64,000 nucleotides of DNA from the NCBI RefSeq assembly GCF_027604915.1, contig NZ_JAJAQC010000004.1, positions 186,001 to 250,000 of the forward strand, read 5' to 3'. The first letter of the stretch is position 1. Every line of letters begins with the position of its first letter. The notes beneath the pieces were generated by a model. It worked only from the letters and a program-made list of their open reading frames with translations. It had not been told where the DNA came from and did not search any database. Positions 8,580 through 20,060 of this stretch are shown here, in pieces. The translations under genes were made by a program, and so were the position numbers. Origin of the DNA: Streptomonospora mangrovi. Lineage in GTDB: Bacteria; Actinomycetota; Actinomycetes; Streptosporangiales; Streptosporangiaceae.

Positions 8580-9616
8580 CGCTGCTCCTCTCCGTGGCCG
8601 CCGGGTCCGCCGTGTCCGTCGCCGCCGCGCGCCTCGGCGTGGACCTGGCGCAGGGTGGCGGTGATGGCGGAGCGGGCCAGGGCGACCTTGAACGTGTTGC
8701 CCGGCAGGGGGCGGGCCTCGGCGAGTTCGGCCCGGGCCGCCGCGGCGAAGCGCTCCTCGGTGGCGGGGCCGTCGCGCAGCGCCTCCTCGGCGCGCAGCGC
8801 CCGCCACGGCTTGTGGGCGACCCCGCCCAGGGCGATGCGGACGTCGGAGACGCTGCCGTCGGCGCCCAGCGACATGGCCGCGGCCACCGACACCAGCGCG
8901 AAGGCGAAGGAGGCGCGGTCGCGGACCTTGCGGTAGCGGGCGTGGACGGCCATGGGCATGTCGGGCAGTTCCACGGCGGTGATGAGGTCGCCGTGGTTGA
9001 GGACGGTGTCGTGCTCGGGCGCCTCGCCGGGCAGGCGGTGCAGCCGGGCGATGGGCACGCGCCGCTCGGTGGCGGCGTCCTGCACCACCACCTGGGCGTC
9101 CAGCGCGGTCAGCGCCACCGCCATGTCGGAGGGGTGGACGGCCACGCAGTCGGGTGAGGCGCCCAGGATGGCGTGGTAGCGCTGGTAGCCCTCCAGGGCC
9201 GAGCAGCCCGTGCCGGGTTCGCGCTTGTTGCAGGGGGTGCTGGTGTCCTGGAAGTACACGCACCGGGTGCGCTGGAGCAGGTTGCCGGCGGTGGTGGCGA
9301 GGTTGCGCAACTGGCCCGAGGCGCCGGAGAGCAGCGCCTGGGACAGCACCGGGTAGCGGCGGCGGATGAGGGGGTGGGCGGCCAGGTCGCTGTTGCGGAC
9401 GTTGGCGCCGATGCGCACGCCGCCCTCGGGCAGCGCCTCGACCTCGTCCATGGGCAGGTGGGTGATGTCGACCAGCACCTCGGGGGCGGCCACGCCCAGC
9501 TTCATGTGGTCGACCAGGTTGGTGCCCCCGCCCAGGAACGCGGCGGCGGGGTTGTCGGCGACCATGGCGGCGGCTCCGGCGGCGTCCTCGGCGCGGCGGT
9601 AGTCGAACGGGTTCAT
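8576..9616 (-). CDS. Molybdenum hydroxylase FAD subunit with extra [4Fe-4S] loop (PaoB/YagS-like)
   Basis: 346 residues of the CO-dehydrogenase flavoprotein family. It passes electrons from the [2Fe-2S] subunit to an acceptor. The FAD loops AFLGGGTNLVDHMKLG and GQLRNLATTAGNLLQRT are clear. Residues after that carry CVYFQDTSTPCNKREPGTGC, the cysteine-rich insertion that holds a [4Fe-4S] cluster in E. coli PaoB and is missing from ordinary xanthine dehydrogenase FAD subunits. Starts ATG 9616 (coupled ATGA overlap with the small subunit) and ends in the GTGA overlap with the large subunit. The His/Gly-rich tail (GGDGHGGPGGHGEEQR) looks disordered. Confidence 0.93.
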   Translation of the reverse strand: MNPFDYRRAEDAAGAAAMVADNPAAAFLGGGTNLVDHMKLGVAAPEVLVDITHLPMDEVEALPEGGVRIGANVRNSDLAAHPLIRRRYPVLSQALLSGASGQLRNLATTAGNLLQRTRCVYFQDTSTPCNKREPGTGCSALEGYQRYHAILGASPDCVAVHPSDMAVALTALDAQVVVQDAATERRVPIARLHRLPGEAPEHDTVLNHGDLITAVELPDMPMAVHARYRKVRDRASFAFALVSVAAAMSLGADGSVSDVRIALGGVAHKPWRALRAEEALRDGPATEERFAAAARAELAEARPLPGNTFKVALARSAITATLRQVHAEARGGDGHGGPGGHGEEQR

Positions 9617-10188
9617 CGCCGGCCTCCCTCCCGCGCGGGGCGCGGTATGCCCGAGGCGGCCGCGGCGTGGGTGCGGCGGGCGGCGTCGCCGATGGCCGAG
9701 ACGATCCCGGCGTAGGCGCCGCAGCGGCACAGGTTGCCGCTCATGCGTTCGCGGATCTCGGTGTCGTCCAGTTCGGCCACGGCGCCCTCGGCGGAGGCGC
9801 GCGGCGGGGTGGCGGCGCTGGGCCAGCCGGCGGCTGCCTCGTCGAGCATGCCCACGGCCGAGCAGATCTGGCCGGGGGTGCAGTAGCCGCACTGGAAGGC
9901 GTCGTGGTCCATGAACGCCTCCTGCATGGGGTGCAGGTCGCCGCCCTCGGCCAGCCCGGCGGCGGTGACCACCTCGGCGCCGTCGCCGGCCACGGCCAGC
10001 ACCAGGCAGGTCACGACGCGGCGGCCGTTGAGCAGGACGGTGCAGGATCCGCACTGGCCGTGGTCGCACCCCTTCTTGGGTGCGGTGACGCCCAGGTCCT
10101 CCCGCAGCGCGTCGAGCAGGGTGGTGCGGGTGTCCACCCGCAACTGGTGTCTGCGTCCGTCGACGGTCAAGGTGATGTCGGCATGCAT
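9613..10188 (-). CDS. Molybdenum hydroxylase [2Fe-2S] subunit (PaoA/YagT-like)
   Basis: 191 residues. N-terminal plant-ferredoxin fold with CDHGQCGSCTVLLNGRRV, then the alpha-helical second cluster domain with FQCGYCTPGQIC and GNLCRCGAY, so both [2Fe-2S] clusters are complete. Periplasmic PaoA of E. coli has a Tat signal; this protein starts MHADITLTVDGRRHQLRV with no export signal, so the enzyme is probably cytoplasmic. ATG 10188 chosen because the ferredoxin domain begins immediately. The first gene of the three-gene hydroxylase operon. The 170 bp upstream hold no box I trust. Confidence 0.94.
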   Translation of the reverse strand: MHADITLTVDGRRHQLRVDTRTTLLDALREDLGVTAPKKGCDHGQCGSCTVLLNGRRVVTCLVLAVAGDGAEVVTAAGLAEGGDLHPMQEAFMDHDAFQCGYCTPGQICSAVGMLDEAAAGWPSAATPPRASAEGAVAELDDTEIRERMSGNLCRCGAYAGIVSAIGDAARRTHAAAASGIPRPAREGGRR

Positions 10189-10358
10189 GGGCTCTGTCCC
10201 GTTTCCGCGCGGCGTGGTCACCGTGGTCCCATGACCGAGCGGCGCGGCGGTAAACGCGCCGCACCGCCGCCGGCGCCGGGAGGGGCGGCGCGGCGGCGGG
10301 GTGGTGCGCGGCGGCCCGCGGGGGCGGCGGGCGGGGCGTGCGGCGCGGTGCGGCCGGC

Positions 10359-11801
10359 TCAGGTGGCGGCGATGGGCTCCCGGCCGTTCCAGCCCGACAG
10401 CAGGGTGTCGACGTCGCGGATGCAGCCGCCGCAGCCGGTGGTGGCGCGGGTGGCCCGGGCCATGGCGTCGCGGGTGCGGGCGCCGTCGAGCCAGGCGGCC
10501 TCCATGTCGTCGCGGCTGACGGCGTTGCAGCGGCACACCAGCGGCGCGGGGCCGGGCTGCCCGGCGGGCGCCTCGGGCTGGGCGCGGCCCATCAGCAGGG
10601 CCAGGCGGTCGCCGGGCACCGGGGTGTCGCCGTCGTAGAGCTGGGCGATGGCCGAGGCGGACTCGGGCAGCCCCAGCAGGACCGCCCCCACCACGCGTTC
10701 GGCGCGCACCGACAGCTTGGCGTAGCGGCCGCCGTGGGGGTCGGCGACGGTGACGGTCTCTGCGGTGTCGTCGGCCTCGGGGTCGCCCATGGCGGTCAGC
10801 TCGATGCCCTCGGCCTTGAGGCGGGTGACGGGCCGCGCGCCGGTGTAGCGGGCCTCCAGCCGGGTGCCGGTGAGCCGGTCGGCCAGCACGGCGGCCTGCT
10901 CCCAGCCCGGCTGCACCAGGCCGCCCCCGCCGCCGGGGTGCTGGGCGCAGTCGCCGATGGCGTGCACGCGGGGGTCGCTGGTGGTGAGCGTGTCGTCGAC
11001 CAGGACGCCCCGGTCCACCTCGATGCCGGCGGCCTGGGCCAGTTCGGTGTTGGCGCGCACCCCGGCGGTGACCACGAGCGCGTCGCCGGCCAGCAGCCGG
11101 CCGTCGTCCAGTTCCAGCCCGGTGCCGGGGATCCAGCGCGCGGCCACCCGCCAGGAGTGCACCGCCACCCCCAGCCGGGTGTAGTGGCGGGCCAGGATCT
11201 GGGCGGCGGCCTGGTCGATCTGGCGGCGCATGATCCAGGGGGCCGACTCCACCACCGACACCCGCATGCCGCGCTCGGTCAGCGCGCGGGCGGCCTCCAG
11301 CCCCAGCACGCCCCCGCCCAGCACCACGACCGGGCCGCCGGGGCGGGCCAGGGCCGCCAGGCGGCGGCAGTCGGCCAGGTCCCGCAGCGCGGTGACGCCG
11401 GCCTCGGGGGCGCCGTCGGGCGCCGACAGGCCGGGGATGGGCGGGAACGCGGCGCGGGCGCCGGTGGCCAGGACCAGTTCGTCGTAGTCCAGGGCGGTGC
11501 CGTCGTCCAGGCGCACCCGGCGCCGCCCGGTGTCCAGCCGGACGGCGGCCGCCCCGGTGCGCACGCTGACCGCGCCGGTCTCGGGCACCGGCAGGCGGAT
11601 GTCCTCGGGCGCGTAGCGCCCGGCCAGCACGCCGGGCAGCAGGACGCGGTTGTAGGCGGGCTCGGTCTCCTCGCCCACGACGCTGACCCGCAGGCGCTCG
11701 CCCCGGGGGTCGCGGCGGGCGACCTCCTCGGCGAAGCGGGCCCCGGTCATGCCGTTGCCGATCACCACGACGTGGCGCGCGGTGTCCGTGTCAGTGACCA
11801 T
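10359..11801 (-). CDS. nasB: Nitrate reductase electron-transfer subunit: FAD/NAD oxidoreductase with BFD [2Fe-2S] domain
   Basis: 480 residues, homologous to the N-terminal half of NirB and to NasB. It takes electrons from NAD(P)H through FAD and a [2Fe-2S] cluster to the nitrate reductase encoded upstream. Motifs: HVVVIGNGMTGARFAEEVAR (FAD), GPVVVLGGGVLGLEAARAL (NAD), VHAIGDCAQHPGG, and the BFD cysteines LVCRCNAVSRDD (about 420) and ATTGCGGCIRDV (about 455). It lacks the siroheme domain, so it is not a second nitrite reductase. It follows nasC after a 157-bp gap with no evident signal. The catalytic subunit here has no BFD domain of its own, which fits a separate NasB partner. Confidence 0.85.
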   Translation of the reverse strand: MVTDTDTARHVVVIGNGMTGARFAEEVARRDPRGERLRVSVVGEETEPAYNRVLLPGVLAGRYAPEDIRLPVPETGAVSVRTGAAAVRLDTGRRRVRLDDGTALDYDELVLATGARAAFPPIPGLSAPDGAPEAGVTALRDLADCRRLAALARPGGPVVVLGGGVLGLEAARALTERGMRVSVVESAPWIMRRQIDQAAAQILARHYTRLGVAVHSWRVAARWIPGTGLELDDGRLLAGDALVVTAGVRANTELAQAAGIEVDRGVLVDDTLTTSDPRVHAIGDCAQHPGGGGGLVQPGWEQAAVLADRLTGTRLEARYTGARPVTRLKAEGIELTAMGDPEADDTAETVTVADPHGGRYAKLSVRAERVVGAVLLGLPESASAIAQLYDGDTPVPGDRLALLMGRAQPEAPAGQPGPAPLVCRCNAVSRDDMEAAWLDGARTRDAMARATRATTGCGGCIRDVDTLLSGWNGREPIAAT

Positions 11802-11958
11802 GGCGTGTCGGCGCGCGGCCGGGCGGTGGTGGTGCCCGGGTGCGCGCGCCGCCTCCCTTCGTTGCCGCTTGCTGCGTTGGGTTGCCTGCTGTGGGGTGCC
11901 TGCTGGGGGACGTGGGCGAAGCGCCCGCGCGACTACCGCGGCGGCGCGGGCGCGCGGG

Positions 11959-14075
<2,117 letters not shown>

Positions 14076-14079
<4 letters not shown>

Positions 14080-15479
14080 GGCGCCACCGGTTCGTCGGCG
14101 CCGGCGGCGGCCGCGCGCGGCGCGGCCGGGGCGCGGGCGGCCGGGGCGCGCAGGTAGACCCGGTGGACCACCACCAGGCAGACCAGGTAGAACACCCCGA
14201 AGGCGATGTAGGCGGGGGTGGCGCCGCCGAAGCTGAGGAAGGACTGGCGGAACACCAGGTTGATGGCGACCCCGCCCAGGGCGCCCACCGCGCCCACCAG
14301 GCCCAGCACGGCGCCGGCCACCCGCTTGGTGTGGGCCAGCACCTCCTCGCGGGGCGCGCCGGCGGCGATGCGGTTCTGCGCCTCGGCGGCGTAGATGGCC
14401 GGGATCATCTTGTAGGTGGAGCCGTTGCCGATCCCGGCGAGCACGAACAGCACCGCGAAGGCGACCGTGAACAGCGGCAGCGACTCCCGGAAGCTGGCGA
14501 GCACGATCACGGCGATGCCGCCGGCCATGGCCGCGAAGTTCCACAGCGTCACCCGCGCGCCGCCGAACCGGTCGGCCAGGCGCCCGCCCACCGGGCGGAT
14601 CAGCGAGCCCAGCAGCGGGCCCAGGAAGGTGAGCGCGGCGGCCTCCAGCGGGGTGCGGCCGAACTGGTTCTGGAGCAGCAGGCCGAAGGCGAAGGAGAAC
14701 CCGATGAAGGAGCCGAAGGTGCCGATGTAGAGGAACGACATGATCCAGAAGTGGCGGTCGCGCGCGGCGGCCACCTGCGCGCCGACGTCGGCGCGCGCCC
14801 CCACCAGGTTGTCCATGCGGGTCCAGGCGATCACCGAGGCCAGCAGCAGCAGCGGCACGTACAGCGCGGCCAGCAGGTAGCCCTGGCCGACGCCGAAGGC
14901 GGCGATCACGCCCAGGCCGGCCAGTTGGACGACGGCCACGCCGATGTTGCCGCCGCCGGCGTTGAGGCCCAGCGCCCACCCCTTGTGGCGCTCGGGGAAG
15001 AACGCGTTGATGTTGGACATGGAGGAGGAGAAGTTGCCGCCGCCCAGCCCGGCGGTGGCGGCCAGCGCCAGGAACAGCCAGAAGGGGGTGTCGGGGCGCT
15101 GGATGAGCACGACGGCGATCAGCGTGGGCACCAGCAGCGCCCCCGCTGAGAACAGGGTCCAGTTGCGGCCGCCGAACTTGGGCACGGCCAGGGTGTAGGG
15201 CACCCGCAGGACCGCGCCGACCAGGGTGACCACCGACACCAGCAGGAACTTCTGCTCGGGGGTGTAGTCGAACCCGGTCTCGGGCGTCATGAACAGGGTG
15301 AGCACCGACCAGATGCTCCACACGGAGAAGCCCAGGTGCTCGGCGAAGATCGACGCCCACAGGTTGCGGTTGGCGATCCTGCGCCCGGAGGCGGCCCAGA
15401 AGCCGGTGTCCTCAGGGTCCCAGTCGGCGATCCAGCGTCCGCGGGGGCGGTGCGGTGTCGGCGTGTGCGGTGAGGTCAC
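14076..15479 (-). CDS. narK: Nitrate/nitrite MFS transporter
   Basis: 467 residues, about 12 membrane segments. Family signatures of nitrate porters are visible: GLGGGNFSSSMSNINAFFPE with the following KGWALGLNAGGGNIG, and the second nitrate signature region near FVLAGIGNGSTYKMIPAIY. The unusually long hydrophilic start (RGRWIADWDPEDTGFW) is shared with actinobacterial NarK proteins. GTG 15479 is preceded by AGGAAGG. First gene of narK-nasC-nasB; a strong GlnR-like half-site lies 86-101 bp upstream. Confidence 0.95.
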
Positions 15480-15527
15480 GACCCGGCCTTCCTCGATCGA
15501 GGGCGACTCATGGAACGAACGCCAACG

Positions 15528-15580
15528 ACGTTAGGTAGCCGGGGTTGCCAGAGCGTATCGTGCGGTAACACCCGCGAAAC
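15528..15580 (-). promoter_or_regulatory. narK promoter with perfect GlnR half-site
   Basis: On the plus strand 15565-15580 reads GTAAC-acccgc-GAAAC, an exact gTnAC-n6-GaAAC GlnR unit. A poorer GTTGC-n6-GTATC unit sits one base out of register beside it (15544-15559). On the minus strand a TAACGT hexamer at 15533-15528 can serve as -10, which puts the GlnR unit at about -45 to -60, the usual activator position. GlnR activation of narK is known in related genera; here it is inferred from sequence. Confidence 0.6.
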
Positions 15581-15748
15581 GGAGACCTCACGGCGGCGCC
15601 GGGCGCGCGGTGAGGTCCAGGTGGGGGCGGGTGCGGACCAGGGGCGGCGCGGCGGCGGGCCGGGGCGGCGCCGGAGCGGATTCCGCCGCGCGCGGGCGCC
15701 GCCGCGGCCGACCTGGTGGCCGGGTCGGGTCCGCAGCGGCGCGGCGGG

Positions 15749-16615
15749 TCAGCGCGCGGCGGCGGCGCGCCCGGCCGCGCGGCGGCGCGGGAGCACCCCG
15801 TGGCGCGGCGCGAACAGGTAGGCCAGGGCGAACACCGCCGCCTGGGCGACCACCACGGTGCCGCCGGTGGCGATGTCGGCGTAGAAGCTGACGTAGGTGC
15901 CCACCACCGAGGCGCCCACCGACACCGCCACGGCGATGGCCAGCATCCGCTCGAACCGGTCGGTGAGCAGGTAGGCGGTGGAGCCGGGGATCACCAGCAT
16001 GGCCACCACCAGGATGATGCCCACGGCCTGGAGCGCGATGACCACGGTGACCGACAGCAGGCCCAGCAGCAGCGCCTCCAGGCGGCGGGGACTGAGCCCG
16101 ATGGCGTGGGCGTGGACGGGGTCGAAGGCGTAGAGGGTGAGGTCGCGGTGCTTGAGCAGCACCACGGCCGTGGTCAGCGCCGCCATCACCAGCACCTGGG
16201 CGATCTCGCCGTCGGAGACCCCCAGCACGTTGCCGAAGAGGATGTGCATCAGGTCGGTCTCGGAGGGGACGCGGGAGATGAGCACCACCCCCACCGCGAA
16301 CATCGCGGTGAACACGATGCCGATGGCGGCGTCCTCCTTGACGCGGGAGGTGCGGTTGACCACCCCGATGAGGGCCACCGACCCCGCGCCGAAGACGAGC
16401 GCGCCCAGGGCGAAGGGCAGCCCCAGCAGGTAGGACAGCACCACGCCGGGCAGCACGGCGTGGGAGACGGCGTCGCCCAGCAGCGACCAGCCGGTCAGCG
16501 TCATCCAGCACGACAGCAGCGCGCACACGGCGCCGGCCACGGCGCTGACCAGCAGCGCGCGCACCATGAAGTCGAACTGCAAGGGCACGGTGACCCACTC
16601 GATCAGACCGGACAC
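15749..16615 (-). CDS. Metal (Mn/Zn-type) ABC transporter permease
   Basis: 288 residues with about 8 hydrophobic segments, ABC-3 family (MntB/ZnuB/SitC). Recognised by the starting block FDFMVRALLVSAVAGAVCAL, LLGDAVSHAVLPGVVLSYLL and DAAIGIVFTAMFAVGVVLIS. It forms the inner-membrane channel for the ATPase and the binding lipoprotein encoded upstream on the same strand. The gap to the ATPase gene is 130 bp. The C-terminus is a short Arg/Ala-rich cytosolic tail. Manganese is favoured over zinc by the MntR-type regulator elsewhere in the window, but sequence alone does not decide. Confidence 0.92.
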   Translation of the reverse strand: MSGLIEWVTVPLQFDFMVRALLVSAVAGAVCALLSCWMTLTGWSLLGDAVSHAVLPGVVLSYLLGLPFALGALVFGAGSVALIGVVNRTSRVKEDAAIGIVFTAMFAVGVVLISRVPSETDLMHILFGNVLGVSDGEIAQVLVMAALTTAVVLLKHRDLTLYAFDPVHAHAIGLSPRRLEALLLGLLSVTVVIALQAVGIILVVAMLVIPGSTAYLLTDRFERMLAIAVAVSVGASVVGTYVSFYADIATGGTVVVAQAAVFALAYLFAPRHGVLPRRRAAGRAAAAR

Positions 16616-16745
16616 GGCGCGCTCCTCGGGGTCGGGGCGGATGCGGCGGGGGGTGCGGGGGCGGGCGCGCCGCCCGGGACGCAGGGGGCGGCGGGACCGT
16701 GCGGTGGGCGGACGCGGGTGCGGGGGCGGACGCGGGTGCGGCGGC

Positions 16746-17543
16746 TCACGCGGCGCAGCCCTCGTCGGCGGGGGCGGGCGCGGGGCCGGCCCCGAAGGCC
16801 GACATCAGCCGCTCGGGCGACAGCACCTCCTGGGGGCTGCCGTGGGCGACCACGCGGCGCTGGAGCAGCACCGCCTCGTCGCACCACCGCGGCACCCCGG
16901 CCAGGTCGTGGGTGGAGACCAGCAGGGTGTGGCCCTCGTCGCGCATGGCGGTGAGCACCTCGATGATGGTGGCCTCGGAGGGCCGGTCCACCCCGGCGAA
17001 GGGCTCGTCCAGCAGGAACACCTGGGCGCCCTGGGCGATCCCGCGCGCCACGAACGCCCGCTTGCGCTGCCCGCCGGAGAGCGCGCCGATCTGGCGGTGG
17101 GCGAGGTCGGCCAGGCCGGTGCGCTCCAGGGCCGCCTCGACGGCCTCGCGGTCGGCGCGGCGCGGCCGGCGCAGCGGACCCATGCGGCCGTAGCGGCCCA
17201 TCATCACCACGTCGATCACCCGCACCGGGAACGCCCAGTCGACCTGCTCGGACTGGGGCACATAGCCCAGCAGGCCCGCGCGGCGGGCGGCGGCGGGGCC
17301 GCGGCCCAGCACGCGCACGGTGCCGCGCGCGGCCGGGTTCAGGCCCAGGACGGTGCGCAGCAGGGTGGACTTGCCCGAGCCGTTGGTGCCCAGCAGGGCG
17401 CACAGCCGGCCCTGGGCCAGGGTCAGGTGGACGTCGTCGAGGGCCAGGACGTCGCCGTAGCGCACGGTGGCGCCCTCGACCTCCACGGCCGGCGGCGGGG
17501 GCGCGGGCTGCGGGCCCGGCTGCGGTGCGGGGGCGCTGCTCAC
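16746..17543 (-). CDS. Metal (Mn/Zn-type) ABC transporter ATPase
   Basis: 265 residues. Walker A GTNGSGKSTLLRT (about residue 55), signature LSGGQRKRAFVARGIAQ, Walker B QVFLLDEPFAGVD and the H-loop STHDLAG are all intact. The first 20 residues are a Pro-rich extension. GTG 17543 overlaps the stop of the binding-protein gene as GTGA, so it is translated with it. Energises uptake through the permease encoded downstream. Confidence 0.94.
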   Translation of the reverse strand: MSSAPAPQPGPQPAPPPPAVEVEGATVRYGDVLALDDVHLTLAQGRLCALLGTNGSGKSTLLRTVLGLNPAARGTVRVLGRGPAAARRAGLLGYVPQSEQVDWAFPVRVIDVVMMGRYGRMGPLRRPRRADREAVEAALERTGLADLAHRQIGALSGGQRKRAFVARGIAQGAQVFLLDEPFAGVDRPSEATIIEVLTAMRDEGHTLLVSTHDLAGVPRWCDEAVLLQRRVVAHGSPQEVLSPERLMSAFGAGPAPAPADEGCAA

Positions 17544-18481
17544 AGGGTCTCCTCTCGGGTGAGGCCGTCGGTGATGGCCGCGGCGTCGTGGCGCAGCAGG
17601 TCCAGGTAGGTGGGCACGGGGCCGTCGGGACCCGACAGGGAGTCGACGTAGAGCGGGCGGCCCAGCCGCGCGCCGGTCTCGGCGGCGACCTGGCGCTGGG
17701 CGCCGTCGTTGACGGTGCTCTCGCAGAACACGGCGGGCACGTCGCGGGCGGAGACGAACTCCACCACGGAGGCGATCTGCTGGGGGGTGCCCTCGCTGTC
17801 GGCGTTGACCGGCCACAGGTAGCGCTCGCTCAGGCCGGCGTCGCGCGCCAGGTAGGAGAACGCGCCCTCGCAGGTGACCAGCGCCCGCCGCTGGGGCGGC
17901 ACCCGCTCCAGGTCGGCGCGCAGGTCGGCGCCGATGGCGCGGATCTCCTCCTTGTAGTCGGCGGCGTTGGCGGCGTAGTCGCGGGCGTGGGCGGGGTCGA
18001 GGTCGCTGAGGGCGGCCGCGATGTTGTCGACGTAGACGAGGGCGTTGTCGGGCGACATCCAGGCATGGGGGTTGGGCGCGCCCCGGTCGGCGCCGGCGGT
18101 GATGGGGATGGTCTCCACGCCCTCGCTCAGGGTGGCGGTGGGGGCCTCGACGCGCTCGCTGAACTGCGCCAGCCAGCCCTCCAGTCCCAGGCCGTTGTCC
18201 AGCAGCAGGTCGGCGCCCGCGCCCCGGACGAGGTCGCTGGGGGTGGGCTCGTAGGTGTGGATCTCGGCGCCGGGGCGGGTGACAGACTCCACGCGCACGT
18301 GGTCGCCCGCGACGTTGCGTGTCATGTCGGCCAGCACGGTGAAGGTGGTCAGGACGGCGGGGCGGCCGTCGTCGTGGACGCCGTCGGGACCGGCGCAGGC
18401 ACCCGCCGCCAGGAGGACGGCGACCCCGGCCAGCGCGACGGCGTACCGAGTTGAAGGTCGGCGATCTCTCAAGTTCGGCAC
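17540..18481 (-). CDS. Metal ABC transporter substrate-binding lipoprotein (cluster A-I)
   Basis: 313 residues. Signal peptide with lipobox LLAAGAC, lipidated Cys near 28. Belongs to the ZnuA/MntC/PsaA group: VLTTFTVLADMTRNVAGDHV, ligand-bearing GAEIHTYEPTPSD and NPHAWMSPDNALVYV, VFCESTVND and the late Asp-rich SLSGPDGPVPTYL. It lacks the long His-rich loop seen in many zinc-specific ZnuA proteins, which mildly favours manganese or iron. The start is GTG 18481, the centre of an 18-bp dyad. First gene of the transporter operon. Confidence 0.92.
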   Translation of the reverse strand: MPNLRDRRPSTRYAVALAGVAVLLAAGACAGPDGVHDDGRPAVLTTFTVLADMTRNVAGDHVRVESVTRPGAEIHTYEPTPSDLVRGAGADLLLDNGLGLEGWLAQFSERVEAPTATLSEGVETIPITAGADRGAPNPHAWMSPDNALVYVDNIAAALSDLDPAHARDYAANAADYKEEIRAIGADLRADLERVPPQRRALVTCEGAFSYLARDAGLSERYLWPVNADSEGTPQQIASVVEFVSARDVPAVFCESTVNDGAQRQVAAETGARLGRPLYVDSLSGPDGPVPTYLDLLRHDAAAITDGLTREETL

Positions 18482-18498
18482 GCCTAACTACTACCATA
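18472..18498 (-). promoter_or_regulatory. DtxR/MntR-like palindrome overlapping the start of the metal transporter operon
   Basis: Minus strand 18489-18472 reads AGTTAGGC-GT-GCCGAACT, an interrupted palindrome with one mismatch. The TTAGGC half resembles DtxR-family operators. The GTG start codon is at its centre. A TATGGT hexamer at 18498-18493 is a possible -10, giving an mRNA with almost no leader, so a bound regulator would block transcription initiation. Regulator identity (MntR is encoded at 25730-26446) is inferred. Confidence 0.45.
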
Positions 18499-18909
18499 GG
18501 CGGACCGATCAACACATGGCGGGACAGTGCGGCCGTACTGTCGTGCCGTCACTGCGGACTCCGCCGCACCCACTGCCCCGCGCCGCGGGCCTCGAACGCG
18601 TCCCGCGTCCGGTCTGCGGGCGGACGGCGATCGGACCGCGAGGCGGACGGCCGGCGTGAACGGCGCAGCGGCGCCGGCGGCGCGTGCCCGCCACCCAGGA
18701 AACCGGGCATACAAGAGAAAGGGGCGCCGCGCGCAGGGCGGGTCGCAGAGTATGAACAGGGGCGAAACGCAAAAAAGCGCCGCTGCCGGCGCGGACGACA
18801 TGCGGCTTCCGTTCACCGGCCCCCGCACCGGGCCGTCCTGAGGGCGACGGGACCACGGCCGCCGCCCCGTCGCCACCCCGGCCATGCGCCCCGGGGACCG
18901 ATGACCGCG

Positions 18910-18939
18910 TGCCCTGGCCGGCGGCCGCCGGCCAGGGCA
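18910..18939 (-). terminator. 30-bp perfect palindrome after the siderophore-binding gene
   Basis: Bases 18910-18939 form a perfect self-complementary 30-mer (TGCCCTGGCCGGC arms around GGCC). It lies 40-70 bases past the stop of the minus-strand lipoprotein gene, and no T-run follows, as is common for actinobacterial terminators. It sits in the 498-bp gap 18482-18979; the rest of that gap shows no gene. Confidence 0.7.
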
Positions 18940-18979
18940 TGTCACGAGCTTGGGATTGCCACCTTGCGCCCCGGACCGG

Positions 18980-20011
18980 TCAGGGGGCCTCGCCCTCCAC
19001 GGCGGCGGCGAGGTCGGCGGTGTAGTCCTCCAGCACCCAGGGCAGGGTGAGCGGGTTGGGGGTGGAGATGGCCATGGCGGTGGCGGGGTCGTCGTAGGCG
19101 ACGTAGCGGTTCTCGCGCACGGCGTCGATCTGCTGGAACACGGGGTTGTCCTCCAGCCGCTCGCGCTCCTCGGGCGTGTTGTACCACATCACCAGCACGT
19201 CGGCGTCGATGTCCTCGGCCTTCTCCATGCTTAGCGTGCCGTAGAACTGGCCGTCCCGGACGTTGATGTCCTCGAGGAAGCCCGCCGACGTGAAGCCGAG
19301 CTGCTCCATGAGGACCGAGCGGGCGTCCTGCTCGACGTAGAAGCCGAACTCATTGGAGTCGGGCACCACCGAGCCCACCGCGAAGGTGGCCTCGGCGAAC
19401 TCCGGGTGCTCGGCGGCGGCGTCCTCGACGCGGGCGGCGGTCTCCTCGGCGAGCTGCTGGGCCTCCTCCTCCATGCCCACGGCCCTGCCGATGGCCAGGG
19501 TCTGGTCCTGCCAGTCGGTCATCCAGGGCTGGTCGAGGTAGGGCACGGTGGCGGCGACCTCGGAGAGCTGCTCGTACTCCGACTCCTCCATGCCCGACTG
19601 CACGCCCAGGATGAGGTCGGGGGCGAGGTTGGCGACCTGCTCGGCGGAGATGCCGTCGTCGGTGTTGATCAGCTCGGGCTTCTCGGCGTCCAGCTCCTCC
19701 AGCTTCTCCAGGTCCCAGGGGAGGTAGCCGTCCTTGTCGCCGGCGTAGGTGGAGGCCGTCATGCCCACGGGGACGATCCCCAGCTCCAGCAGGGTGGCCT
19801 CGTCGGACCAGCCGACGGTGACGATGCGCTCGGGCTTCTCCGTGATCTCGGTGGAGCCGTAGGCGTGCTCGATGGTGACCGGGGTCCAGTCGCCGCCGGA
19901 GGCGCCGTCCTCGGTGTCGGCGGGGGCGCCGCAGCCGGCGGCGGTGAGCGCCACGGCGGCCGTCAGGGCGAGGCGCGTGGTCAGGGCCGGGGCCCGGAGG
20001 GGCGAGCGCAT
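18980..20011 (-). CDS. Iron-siderophore ABC transporter substrate-binding lipoprotein
   Basis: 343 residues. Signal peptide and lipobox LTAAGC (Cys about 27), then a FecB/FhuD-type periplasmic-binding fold: IEHAYGSTEITEKPERIVTVG, SAEQVANLAPDLILG and VLVMWYNTPEERERL. It captures ferric siderophore outside the membrane for a permease not present in this window, so it is either an orphan binding protein or works with a distant transporter. An iron box overlaps its promoter region, so expression should rise when iron is scarce. Acidic, lower-GC surface codons fit an exported protein. Confidence 0.92.
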   Translation of the reverse strand: MRSPLRAPALTTRLALTAAVALTAAGCGAPADTEDGASGGDWTPVTIEHAYGSTEITEKPERIVTVGWSDEATLLELGIVPVGMTASTYAGDKDGYLPWDLEKLEELDAEKPELINTDDGISAEQVANLAPDLILGVQSGMEESEYEQLSEVAATVPYLDQPWMTDWQDQTLAIGRAVGMEEEAQQLAEETAARVEDAAAEHPEFAEATFAVGSVVPDSNEFGFYVEQDARSVLMEQLGFTSAGFLEDINVRDGQFYGTLSMEKAEDIDADVLVMWYNTPEERERLEDNPVFQQIDAVRENRYVAYDDPATAMAISTPNPLTLPWVLEDYTADLAAAVEGEAP

Positions 20012-20060
20012 GGGTGGGCGTACCTCTTCTGATCAGGAATGACAACCGCCGCTTCTGCGG

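Noticed and set aside
10201-10221. GTTTC...GTCAC as a GlnR box before the hydroxylase operon
   Set aside because: The halves are 11 bases apart where six are needed.
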